A DNA stretch of 64,000 nt from Zunongwangia mangrovi (lineage in GTDB: Bacteria > Bacteroidota > Bacteroidia > Flavobacteriales > Flavobacteriaceae), in NCBI RefSeq assembly GCF_900112105.1, contig NZ_FOKV01000001.1:930001-994000 (forward strand), given 5' to 3'. Every line of letters begins with the position of its first letter. Within the stretch, counting starts at the first letter, position 1. A program made the translations under genes and the position numbers. Shown here one piece after another: positions 26,963-35,609 of the stretch. The notes beneath the pieces are model-generated. The model ran no database searches. It saw only the letters and a program-made list of their open reading frames with translations, and was not told where the DNA came from.

Positions 26963-29434
26963 TTACTCTTTTAATAAGTGATTTGCGGCAATAACCAGGA
27001 ACAAGTAATCTGTAGTACCTCCACCTAGTACATATTCGGTTTGCTGCCATAAATACGGCCATTCCAGTAGTTCTGGGAAGTCTGGCCGTATAAGAGCAGT
27101 TCCCGATCCGATTCCTCCCGGCACATAAGAATGTTCACCACGATTAGGACCGTAAGCCTGGGTAATGGATCTGGATCCTACTCCAGATGTAAATGAAGAT
27201 GTATTAACGCCCGGATGAGCTCCCAGAATAAAATTTAATGCATTAAGTAGGTACGAACTGGGAAATTCTTGAGGGAAAGCGGCATGAAAAAAATACTGTT
27301 TCATGCCAAAATTTTGGATTCCCCAACCGGCGCCCCATATATCTGGTTCGTACGGAACTCCATATGGTGTTTTGCTTCCCTGTTCTTTTACAGTCTCTAA
27401 AAACGAAAGGGAGTTTGTCTTCAAAAACTCCTTAAAGTTCCTGTCCGGAATCATGGAGTAAATCGATAAAACAATCCATCCGGTTTCCTGAAAGTTTTGC
27501 TGGATAAAACTTTTATGTTGTATGATATAATCCAGAAATTTTTTGTACTTGGTAGAATGGTATAACTCTGTAGCCAATTCGATAGTGCCAATACCAGGGT
27601 TGCTAGCATTGCGTTCCCATTCTTCTTTTGCGATCGTTAAAGCCTGCCTGGCTAAAGTATCGTTATAGTTCTTCATTACCCGGCCTGAAGTGGCCAGTGC
27701 GGCAGCAGCCTGTAGCGAACGTTCCTTATTTTTTTCGGTGAAAACCCAACGATCGTCTGGAGCTCCTTTTTGTCCCATGGGAATATCTGGTAATGTACGG
27801 TAGTCATACACCTCATTATCACTATGGTTTACGGGATCTCCCAGCAATACATATTGCCTTTTGGTAGGAACGATGATCCCTCGGTAAAATCTGCCCAACG
27901 ACTGGTATCCTCCCATTATCGATAATAAACCGTGTTCTATTTGTTGCAGTAGGTCTGCTTTGCCATCTGGCCTTAGAATTTCAACGGTTTGAGTTTTTTG
28001 ATCGATGGTGGTATTATCGTATTGAATATCGAATAATTCATAAATTCTGGCAAGTCCCTGAACGGTTTGTGACTGGGATTCGATACGTAAATCGTAATCT
28101 CCCGCATCATGCCAGCCTCCGTGATTAAGATTTGGTACGTGTTCACCAGGATTATAACTGGTTAAGGTTTCAGGCCCCTGTAGATAACCATCAAAATGGT
28201 TGGTATCGATGGGCGCCATCCTGGCATCGTCCAGATGGCAGCGACCGTGCCACACTTTATAACGGTCGTTTACCCTCATATGGCACATTTGTTCTGGAAG
28301 AAAATATTCTAAGGTAGGCTGCCAAACATCCCTCTCATAAATAGTTTTGGATATCTGGAAGGGAGAGGTTTTAAAATCCTTATATTTTATTAGGTAGATC
28401 CCCGCTTCCTGTATCTCTGAAAAATCAAATTGATAATATCGATATCTTAGAAAATCACCCCATATTTGTGGAGTTTCTTGTTTGATTAATTTTGATTTGC
28501 CGTTTTGCATGACCCGGTATAAATCAATACTTTCTGCCTTCGCTTTTTTATCGGTTTCGATTACCGCTATTTTTTGCTGGTTTGAATGATAGCCTACCTG
28601 GGATACCTGAACCACAGGATCGTAAGTATAACTTTTTTCTGTTTTAGGAGTAACAAGCCACTCTATGGCATTCTTTGTTTTATTTGCGGGAACCAAAGAT
28701 CGGATGATAAACCACCCATTGTTATGCTCTGCCCGACCATCCAATAATTGCAGTTTGGAGCCACCAAGATTTTCTATTATCAGGTTTAGGTTCGGGGTTT
28801 CGGGGGCAATACTTATCGTTTTCGCTTCAGCGATGGGCTTTAACCGGTATTCTCCTTTTTTAGTGGTATGGCCAGGCCCGTTTGCCTGCCTGTTAAATAT
28901 TCCAAATTCATTATCGGCATAATAACTTTTACCAAAAAGATTCCCTGGAAATAATTCGATATTCATTCCCACTTTTCCAACCCATTCTTTCGGCAATGGA
29001 CGATCCAGATCAACGACGATTTTAAAAGATTCTTTACCGGCGGGTTTCACTTTTAAAGTATAGGAAAATTCTAAATCAGGATAGATAATAGGATTAAAAC
29101 CTTTCCTATTTTTTGAAGAATCCGGGTACTGCATACGTACACTGATCGTTTCAGTTTTTTGGTCTATCTCTCTGGTTCCTACTTTTGGTACCGGTTGCCA
29201 TTGGCCAGGAGTTGGCTGTAATCTTAAATCGCCGTTGGTAGCCACGCGGAGACCATTTTGAATAATACCAACACCACCCTGATGGCTTTCCGGGTAAAAA
29301 TCGTGAGCCAACATTACGTTAGCCCCATTTTTTTCCAAATATTCCAGATTATTAAGATGGAAACCCAAACTATCTGTCTGTGATATAGCCGTAAAGGAAG
29401 CCAAAAAAAGGAAAGAGTAAATAAAATACTTCAT
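26963..29434 (-). CDS. GH9 beta-glucanase with N-terminal Ig-like domain
   Basis: 823 residues with a signal peptide (YSFLFLASFTAISQ). An N-terminal region of about 270 beta-rich residues precedes a CelD_N-type Ig-like domain (DPVVQVSQVGYHSNQQKIAVIE). The (alpha/alpha)6 GH9 barrel follows, with the catalytic Asp pair in NHGGWHDAGDYDLR, the His motif in GAHPGVNTSSFTSGVG and the catalytic Glu near LWQQTEYVLGGG. GH9 enzymes act on beta-1,4-glucan; in this setting cleavage at glucose units of glucomannan is likely. The long N-terminal region is unlike a plain cellulase and may bind substrate. First gene of a two-gene leftward operon with GH26. Confidence 0.88.
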   Translation of the reverse strand: MKYFIYSFLFLASFTAISQTDSLGFHLNNLEYLEKNGANVMLAHDFYPESHQGGVGIIQNGLRVATNGDLRLQPTPGQWQPVPKVGTREIDQKTETISVRMQYPDSSKNRKGFNPIIYPDLEFSYTLKVKPAGKESFKIVVDLDRPLPKEWVGKVGMNIELFPGNLFGKSYYADNEFGIFNRQANGPGHTTKKGEYRLKPIAEAKTISIAPETPNLNLIIENLGGSKLQLLDGRAEHNNGWFIIRSLVPANKTKNAIEWLVTPKTEKSYTYDPVVQVSQVGYHSNQQKIAVIETDKKAKAESIDLYRVMQNGKSKLIKQETPQIWGDFLRYRYYQFDFSEIQEAGIYLIKYKDFKTSPFQISKTIYERDVWQPTLEYFLPEQMCHMRVNDRYKVWHGRCHLDDARMAPIDTNHFDGYLQGPETLTSYNPGEHVPNLNHGGWHDAGDYDLRIESQSQTVQGLARIYELFDIQYDNTTIDQKTQTVEILRPDGKADLLQQIEHGLLSIMGGYQSLGRFYRGIIVPTKRQYVLLGDPVNHSDNEVYDYRTLPDIPMGQKGAPDDRWVFTEKNKERSLQAAAALATSGRVMKNYNDTLARQALTIAKEEWERNASNPGIGTIELATELYHSTKYKKFLDYIIQHKSFIQQNFQETGWIVLSIYSMIPDRNFKEFLKTNSLSFLETVKEQGSKTPYGVPYEPDIWGAGWGIQNFGMKQYFFHAAFPQEFPSSYLLNALNFILGAHPGVNTSSFTSGVGSRSITQAYGPNRGEHSYVPGGIGSGTALIRPDFPELLEWPYLWQQTEYVLGGGTTDYLFLVIAANHLLKE

Positions 29435-29569
29435 TTTTGATATTTTTTATAAAACTAAAGTCTGAATAGAGCTCATCTTAATACTATTTCATCAATATAT
29501 CATAGTATTTTTTCAATACTATTTAATATTTGTTAGTTATTTTATCTTTATCACAACAAAAGTATCCTG

Positions 29570-30907
29570 ATGAGTAGAAAAATATTATTGATCATGTTGT
29601 GGTTAGTTTGTGTAATTAGTGTTAATGCCCAACAAATTTCTAAGAAAATGGTACACAAGTTCGATCGTTCTGCGAGGCAAGAGCTTATAGATAAATGGTA
29701 TCCATTGGCACTCGATAGGGATTATGGAGGTTATTATAGTGATATCACCTATAATTTTAATATTGGGAAACACCACGATAAAATGATTGTGACCCAATCA
29801 AGGCAGGTATGGGTTAATTCGAAGGCGTATGCGGATCATGGTAAAGAAAAGTATCTGAATTATGCTGAACATGGTTTTCAATTTTTAAAAACCAAGATGT
29901 GGGATAAAGAATTTGGAGGATTTTATAATCTTGTTTCTAGAGAAGGAAATCCTATACCTCAACCTAATGAGGCCAAAACGGCTTACGGTAATGCTTTTGC
30001 AATTTATGCCCTAGCCGCTTATTACGAAGCCTCAGGGAATATTGAAGCGCTACAACTGGCTCAAAAAACATTTCAATGGTTAGAAAAACATAGTCATGAC
30101 CCAAAGTATAAGGGATATTTTCAGCATATGGAACGGGAGGGCATGCCTATTGAACGTAGCGAAAAAAATCCGTCGACTTCAGATGTAGGGTATAAGGACC
30201 AAAATAGCTCTATTCATTTATTAGAAGCTTTTACGGAACTTTATAAGGTTTCCCCTAATCCTTTATTAAAAGAGCGGTTAACAGAACTTTTTTTATTGAT
30301 TAGGGATACTATAATCAACAAGGATCATTATATGAACCTGTTTTTTGAACCAGACTGGACGCCTGTAAGTTTTAAAAAGAACAGCAGGGAGTATATTGCC
30401 CAGCATTACTACCTGGACCATGTGTCTTTTGGGCATGATGTGGAAACCGCCTATCTACTATTGGAAGCCTCTAAAGTTTTAAAAAGGGATGATTTAGAAA
30501 AAACCTGGACTACCGGGAAAAAGATGGTCGATCATTCGTTAAGAAATGGATGGGATATAGAAAAAGGTGGATTCTATGATGGGGGGTATTATTTTGAAAG
30601 CAGTGATTCGCTCGAAGTGGTTAACTTGGATAAAAACTGGTGGGCGCAGGCTGAAGGTTTAAATACACTGTTATTGATGGCTCAAAAATATCCCGATGAC
30701 CCTATGAACTATTATGGCTATTTTGAGAAGTTATGGGATTATACTAATAAATATATAATGGACGATCGTTATGGCGGTTGGTATGAATGGGGACTGGATA
30801 CAAGACCAGAAACGAAAGACGATTTAAAAGGTCATATCTGGAAAACGACTTATCACAACTTCCGGGCTTTAATTAATTGCAGGGATCAGTTAAAGAATTT
30901 TGAGTAG
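29570..30907 (+). CDS. AGE-family 2-epimerase with signal peptide
   Basis: 445 residues in the N-acylglucosamine 2-epimerase (alpha/alpha)6-barrel family that includes cellobiose and mannobiose 2-epimerases. Conserved His residues appear in NSSIHLLEAF, SFGHDVETAYLL and TTYHNFRAL. The family is normally cytosolic, but this copy opens with a clear signal peptide (ILLIMLWLVCVISVNAQ). It should convert the reducing-end sugar of mannobiose or related oligosaccharides in the periplasm. It is divergent from the GH9-GH26 pair and upstream of GH27. A second, leaderless copy lies at 38643. Family call firm; substrate inferred. Confidence 0.88.
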   Translation: MSRKILLIMLWLVCVISVNAQQISKKMVHKFDRSARQELIDKWYPLALDRDYGGYYSDITYNFNIGKHHDKMIVTQSRQVWVNSKAYADHGKEKYLNYAEHGFQFLKTKMWDKEFGGFYNLVSREGNPIPQPNEAKTAYGNAFAIYALAAYYEASGNIEALQLAQKTFQWLEKHSHDPKYKGYFQHMEREGMPIERSEKNPSTSDVGYKDQNSSIHLLEAFTELYKVSPNPLLKERLTELFLLIRDTIINKDHYMNLFFEPDWTPVSFKKNSREYIAQHYYLDHVSFGHDVETAYLLLEASKVLKRDDLEKTWTTGKKMVDHSLRNGWDIEKGGFYDGGYYFESSDSLEVVNLDKNWWAQAEGLNTLLLMAQKYPDDPMNYYGYFEKLWDYTNKYIMDDRYGGWYEWGLDTRPETKDDLKGHIWKTTYHNFRALINCRDQLKNFE

Positions 30908-31129
30908 TATTATTTAAATACACGCGTTTCCCAATTTCCGATTAAAGTTTCGTTGCCAGATCAAAGAAAAGAATAGGTTTTAAGTTAATAAACACTATTT
31001 TAAGTTTTAAAAAACAAAATGGAATTTGTTGAAATTTCGTTATGTCTTTGCCGTAAATGAAAAATTTATTGTTGAGTTCTTTTACCGGATAGAAATAACT
31101 CATCATTATAGCTTTACAAATAATAAACA

Positions 31130-32353
31130 ATGAAATTAAAAAGATTATTAGCGATACTCTTAATGATAAGTATCAGTGTTACAGCAGGGGCACAAAAATT
31201 TGAAGATCTAGCCCAAACACCGCCCATGGGTTGGAACAGCTGGAACACTTTCGAAACTGATATCGATGAGCAACTGGTTAGAAATATTGCCGATAAATTT
31301 GTAGAATTAGGGCTTAAAGATGCAGGCTACGAATATATAGTTTTAGACGATGGATGGATGTCTAGAGAACGTGATAGTAATGGCAACCTTGTTGCCGATC
31401 CCAAAAAATTTCCTAATGGCATGAAGGCCTTGGTAGATTATGTGCATTCTCAAGGATTAAAATTCGGTTTGTATAATTGTGCAGGTGGAAATACCTGTGC
31501 GGGTTACCCCGGTAGTAGGGGACACCAGTATCAGGATGCCAGATTATATGCTTCCTGGGGGGTGGATTTTTTGAAATACGATTGGTGTGATACCGGGAAT
31601 TTAAATGCGCGTGAATCCTACGTTACCATGAGAGATGCCCTTTATGAAGCCGGCAAACCAGTGTTATTTAGTATTTGTGAATGGGGTACCTATCAACCCT
31701 GGGAATGGGCAGGTGATGTTGGGCACATGTGGCGTATTACGGGGGATATTATCAACTGTTGGGATTGCGAAGTGGGACATGGGTCCTGGGCCTCTTTTGG
31801 AATATGGAAAGTTATCGAGCTAAGAAATAAGGAAAAGATTAGACAAGCGGCCGGGCCGGGTCATTGGAATGATTATGATATGATGGAGGTAGGAAATGGA
31901 ATGACCGATGCTGAAGATCGCAGCCATTTTGCTATGTGGAATATTTTGAATTCTCCTTTAATGATGGGAAATGATCTTAGGGAGGTTTCCAAAGAAACCC
32001 TTAAAACTTTAACCAATAAAGAAGTGATTGCGGTTAATAAAGATCCCCTTGCGATACCTGCTTTTCGTTTTAACAACGAAAATAATGTTGAAATTTGGGC
32101 AAAACCTTTAAAAAATGAAAAATGGGCGATAACCTTCGTAAACAGAAATGATACTCCTGTAGACATCGATTTTGATTGGAGAAGACATCAGCTTTCTGAC
32201 GACCTAAGCCAGAGAAGTCTGCAAGTCGAGAATACCACTTATCAGCTTAGAGATCTTTTTAAGCACGAAGAGGTAGGAGATACCAGTAAAAATTTGCAAA
32301 CCTCTATTGGGGTACATGATGTATTGATGCTTAAGTTAACCCCTAAATCTTAA
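31130..32353 (+). CDS. GH27 alpha-galactosidase
   Basis: 407 residues with a signal peptide (LLAILLMISISVTAGAQ). It shows the classic GH27 opening TPPMGWNSWNTF, YIVLDDGWM, GLYNCAGGNTCAGYPGS, the nucleophile Asp151 in FLKYDWC and the acid/base Asp206 in MWRITGDI. The C-terminal beta-sandwich is short and ends normally. It removes alpha-1,6-linked galactose from galactomannan fragments in the periplasm. It is followed 4 bases later by the GH5 gene, so the two are one operon. GH97 at 9392 likely shares the job by a different fold. Confidence 0.95.
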   Translation: MKLKRLLAILLMISISVTAGAQKFEDLAQTPPMGWNSWNTFETDIDEQLVRNIADKFVELGLKDAGYEYIVLDDGWMSRERDSNGNLVADPKKFPNGMKALVDYVHSQGLKFGLYNCAGGNTCAGYPGSRGHQYQDARLYASWGVDFLKYDWCDTGNLNARESYVTMRDALYEAGKPVLFSICEWGTYQPWEWAGDVGHMWRITGDIINCWDCEVGHGSWASFGIWKVIELRNKEKIRQAAGPGHWNDYDMMEVGNGMTDAEDRSHFAMWNILNSPLMMGNDLREVSKETLKTLTNKEVIAVNKDPLAIPAFRFNNENNVEIWAKPLKNEKWAITFVNRNDTPVDIDFDWRRHQLSDDLSQRSLQVENTTYQLRDLFKHEEVGDTSKNLQTSIGVHDVLMLKLTPKS

Positions 32354-32357
32354 TAAA

Positions 32358-33353
32358 ATGAAATTCAAGTTAGATTTAAGTCTATTGCTGGTTCTAATAA
32401 GTGCAGCTATCTATGCTCAAAAGCCTATGGACAGGCTTTCGGTTAATCAAAATGAGTTTGTAAATGAAGAGGGAGAGATTATGGTTTTTCGCGGAGTCAA
32501 TACCAGTGATCCCGATAAATTAGAGAAAGACGATCTGTGGAATGAAAATTATTTTAAGGAAATAAAAGATTGGGGAGCTACAATTGTAAGGTTTCCTATT
32601 CATCCTGAAGCCTGGAGGGAACGTGGTGAAAAAGAATACCTGAAGCTTTTGGATAAAGGAATTGAATGGGCTGAAAAATATAGTATGTATGTTATTTTAG
32701 ATTGGCATAGTATAGGAAATCTTAAAAATCAACTTTATCTGGACGATATGTATTACACCACTTTGCCAGAAACTTTTGCTTTTTGGAAATTGATGGCCGT
32801 ACGTTACGGTGACCGCCCCAGTGTTGCATTTTACGAGTTGTTTAACGAGCCTACAGTTTATAACCAACGGTTTGGAACCTTAAAATGGAAAGAATGGAAG
32901 TCTATAATGGAAGAAATTATCACCATTATTAGAGCTAACGGAGGAGAAGGGATTCCACTTGTCGCAGGATTTAACTGGGCATACGACCTTGGCCCGGTAA
33001 AAGAACAGCCAATAGAGGCAGAAAATATAGGCTATGTAGCCCATCCTTACCCGCAAAAACGTGAAAAACCATGGGACCCAAAATGGACCGAAGATTGGGG
33101 ATTTGTAAAAGAAAAGTATCCGGTAATTTTAACTGAAATTGGTTTTTGTGACGAATCTTCGCCCGGGGCTCATGTTCCTGTTATTAGCGATGAAAGCTAT
33201 GGCGATGCAATTTCTAATTATGCAGATAAGCGTAATATCTCTTATGTAATTTGGGTATTTGATATGGATTGGGCTCCCAGAATGTATAAAGACAGGAATT
33301 TTACCCCAAGCCGGCAAGGGAGATACTTTAAGAAAAAAATGCAGAGTTATTAA
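32358..33353 (+). CDS. GH5 endo-glycanase (mannanase or glucanase)
   Basis: 331 residues with a signal peptide (SLLLVLISAAIYAQ). The GH5 barrel is complete: VFRGVNTSDPDK, IVRFPIHPEAW, VILDWHS, the acid/base Glu164 in ELFNEP and the nucleophile Glu260 in ILTEIGF. The subfamily cannot be fixed by eye; the general build is closer to bacterial cellulase-like GH5 than to the GH5_7 mannanase encoded at 39836. Beta-mannan or glucomannan cleavage is inferred from the locus. It follows GH27 by four bases and ends the rightward unit before the convergent AraC gene. Confidence 0.88.
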   Translation: MKFKLDLSLLLVLISAAIYAQKPMDRLSVNQNEFVNEEGEIMVFRGVNTSDPDKLEKDDLWNENYFKEIKDWGATIVRFPIHPEAWRERGEKEYLKLLDKGIEWAEKYSMYVILDWHSIGNLKNQLYLDDMYYTTLPETFAFWKLMAVRYGDRPSVAFYELFNEPTVYNQRFGTLKWKEWKSIMEEIITIIRANGGEGIPLVAGFNWAYDLGPVKEQPIEAENIGYVAHPYPQKREKPWDPKWTEDWGFVKEKYPVILTEIGFCDESSPGAHVPVISDESYGDAISNYADKRNISYVIWVFDMDWAPRMYKDRNFTPSRQGRYFKKKMQSY

Positions 33354-33422
33354 GAATAAGATTAGTTTAATAACTATCAAAACGCTTAGTCTTTTATCAA
33401 CTTTAATGAACTAGTCAATTTT

Positions 33423-34298
33423 TTAAAGTACCCTTTTTATTCCGCTAAATTCTTCTCGATATTTACTTGGAGTACAGTTCTTACTTTTTTTGAAAACCCT
33501 ATTGAAATTAGCGATGTTATTAAAACCACATTTGAAAGCAATTTCAGCTATACTAAGATCTTTTTCGATTAGCCATCTTGCCGCATATCCTATGCGCGTG
33601 TCATTTACATATTCAACAAGTGTTTTACCTGTTCTTTTTTTTATAAACCGATTAAATGATACTTGACTCATATTAACTAATTGAGCAACTTCACTAAGAC
33701 TGATTTTATTTTGATAGTTTAGTTGAATATATTCATAAATCGTTTTGAGCTTGTCACTATTCTCAAAGTTTTTGAAGTCAGAGGTGTATGTGGATAATAA
33801 ACGTTGGTTTCTTGAATTAGCAAGGTCATGTAAAATTGAAATGAGTTCTAAAAAATAGTCAATACTATCTATTTTTGACAACTGCATAATCCTGGGAGCA
33901 ATTTCCCGTGAAATTTTTTCTGAGAAAAGAATTCCATTTGTAGAACGATCAAACATATCTTTTATAGGTTTCATAATTCTTCTGTCGAGTAGTTTGGAAT
34001 CAAAAAGATCGTTATGAAATTGTAATGTTATCTCGTGAATATCAGTGTTTGTACATTCAAATAACTCCCATCCATGTTGAAGATTAGGGCCCACAAGAAC
34101 TAATTCTATATTTTCAATTTGTTCCATTGAATCACCGACAATACGACGAACTCCTTTTCCGTTAGCTAGGAAATTCAATTCATATTCAGGATGAAAATGA
34201 ATTGGAAAATCAAAATCATCCTTAATTCTGTCAAATACCAAAAAACTATCTTCCGGTGCCAAAGGAGTGATTTCACGATGTATGGTAGGATGCGCCAT
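33423..34298 (-). CDS. AraC-family regulator with cupin sensor
   Basis: 291 residues. An N-terminal cupin-like domain (FPIHFHPEYELNFLANGKGVRRIVGD) is followed by a two-HTH AraC domain at about 190-285 (KISLSEVAQLVNMSQVSFNRFIKKRTG and LSIAEIAFKCGFNNIANFNRVFKKSKNCTPSKYR). It is divergent from the GH26-symporter-GH130-epimerase operon, with 203 bases between them containing TGTAA-type repeats, so control of that operon is likely. The inducer might be mannobiose or mannosyl-glucose (inference). It is the only dedicated regulator visible in the locus; no hybrid two-component system or ECF sigma/anti-sigma pair is present. Confidence 0.92.
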   Translation of the reverse strand: MAHPTIHREITPLAPEDSFLVFDRIKDDFDFPIHFHPEYELNFLANGKGVRRIVGDSMEQIENIELVLVGPNLQHGWELFECTNTDIHEITLQFHNDLFDSKLLDRRIMKPIKDMFDRSTNGILFSEKISREIAPRIMQLSKIDSIDYFLELISILHDLANSRNQRLLSTYTSDFKNFENSDKLKTIYEYIQLNYQNKISLSEVAQLVNMSQVSFNRFIKKRTGKTLVEYVNDTRIGYAARWLIEKDLSIAEIAFKCGFNNIANFNRVFKKSKNCTPSKYREEFSGIKRVL

Positions 34299-34434
34299 TT
34301 TAAAGAGTTTTATAAAAAGAAAAAATTCAATTATTATTTGATAAAATCCTATTATTATAAGATTGTATTCCCGTTTAAATTTGAGAATTATTAATAATAT
34401 GCTTTAAAAGAATAAAAATTCTTAGAAATAGGAG

Positions 34435-34472
34435 TGTAAATGTAATATATGTAAAATATAACAAATATTACA
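34435..34472. promoter_or_regulatory. Candidate AraC-type binding site before the catabolic operon
   Basis: TGTAAA (34435), TGTAAT (34441) and TGTAAA (34450) repeat directly, and TGTAATAT (34441-34448) is mirrored by ATATTACA (34465-34472) across 16 bases. The group lies 30-67 bases before the GH26 start. The surroundings are very AT-rich, so chance is possible. Confidence 0.35.
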
Positions 34473-34501
34473 TATGTTCTTATATAATATTAAATATATA
34501 T

Positions 34502-35608
34502 ATGAAGGATTTTGTCAAAGTAGTGATAATATTTAGTATGCTTTCTTTGTCTTGTAGTCTTTCACGTCCTATAAAAGTAATGGAGGGAAAGAAATATAAA
34601 TCGAATAGTACATTACAGAAGCGTTTAGTAAATATAGCGGATACCGGATTCGCTTTTGGCCAGCAGGATGGTACTGCTTATGGTGTCAATTGGTACTTAA
34701 ATGATGGATCGAATACTTTAAATAGCGATATAAAGAAGGTCTCAGGAGAATTACCTGCTATGATAGGATTTGATCTAGGTCATCTTGAGCATGGGGGGAT
34801 ATATAATTTAGACACGGTTTCATTTGCTTTAATAAAACAGCAAACCATCGAAGTAGATCAACTCGGAGGTATTATTAGTTTTAGCTGGCATGCAGATAAT
34901 CCTGTAAGTCAGGGTAGCTCGTGGGATACCACACCTGCAGTTCATAAAATTTTATATGATAAGAAAATAAATGCAAAATTCAACCTATGGATAGAGCGTC
35001 TTAGCAGGTTTTTTAAATCTCTTAAAGATGAAAATAACCAAAGTATTTCGGTTATTTTCAGACCTTTCCATGAGATGAATGGTTCCTGGTTCTGGTGGGG
35101 TAGAGGAAATTGTACTAACGAAGATTATGTGAAGTTGTGGCAATATACCATAGAGCGATTAAGACAGCATGGAGTTAATAATATTCTTACTTCTTTTTCT
35201 CCAAATACAATGAATGATATAAAGGATTTTGAAGACTTCTATCCGGGAGATGATTATGTTGATGTTTTAGGAGTCGATATCTATAACCATAATGGGAATC
35301 AAAATTTTATAAAATCTGTAGAGGATAATTTATCAATATTAAGAGCCAAGGGGGAAAAATCCAATAAACCTTTTGCATTAACAGAAACTGGGAATGTAAA
35401 TATGGGAAAGGATTCACGCTGGTGGACCGAAATTTTATATCCAGTATTGGAAGATAGTGGGATTTCATGGGTTCTGGTATGGAGAAACGCAAGAAAAGAT
35501 CACTATTTTGCTACTTTCCCTAATGAAAATTCTTCCGAAGATTTTAAAACTTTTGTGAATAAATCGCAAGTATTAATGCTTCCTGATCTCCGATCCAAAA
35601 AATTATAA
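34502..35608 (+). CDS. GH26 endo-beta-1,4-mannanase lipoprotein
   Basis: 368 residues with lipobox SMLSLSCS (Cys18). The GH26 barrel shows GGIISFSWHADNP, the acid/base Glu191 in VIFRPFHEMNGSWFWWG, LGVDIYNHNG and the nucleophile Glu in FALTETGN. The lipid anchor and architecture resemble ManA-type mannanases that release mannobiose. It is the first gene of an operon running through the symporter, GH130, epimerase and GH5_7 gene; the stop codon is one base from the symporter start. Distinct from the unanchored GH26 at 25951, so the two enzymes likely differ in location and product. Confidence 0.95.
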   Translation: MKDFVKVVIIFSMLSLSCSLSRPIKVMEGKKYKSNSTLQKRLVNIADTGFAFGQQDGTAYGVNWYLNDGSNTLNSDIKKVSGELPAMIGFDLGHLEHGGIYNLDTVSFALIKQQTIEVDQLGGIISFSWHADNPVSQGSSWDTTPAVHKILYDKKINAKFNLWIERLSRFFKSLKDENNQSISVIFRPFHEMNGSWFWWGRGNCTNEDYVKLWQYTIERLRQHGVNNILTSFSPNTMNDIKDFEDFYPGDDYVDVLGVDIYNHNGNQNFIKSVEDNLSILRAKGEKSNKPFALTETGNVNMGKDSRWWTEILYPVLEDSGISWVLVWRNARKDHYFATFPNENSSEDFKTFVNKSQVLMLPDLRSKKL

Positions 35609-35609
35609 A

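Noticed and set aside
34299-34501. Short plus-strand ORF at 34191-34394 between AraC and GH26
   Set aside because: Mostly opposite to the AraC coding sequence, low in complexity and rich in Lys, Tyr and Phe as expected from AT-rich noncoding DNA.
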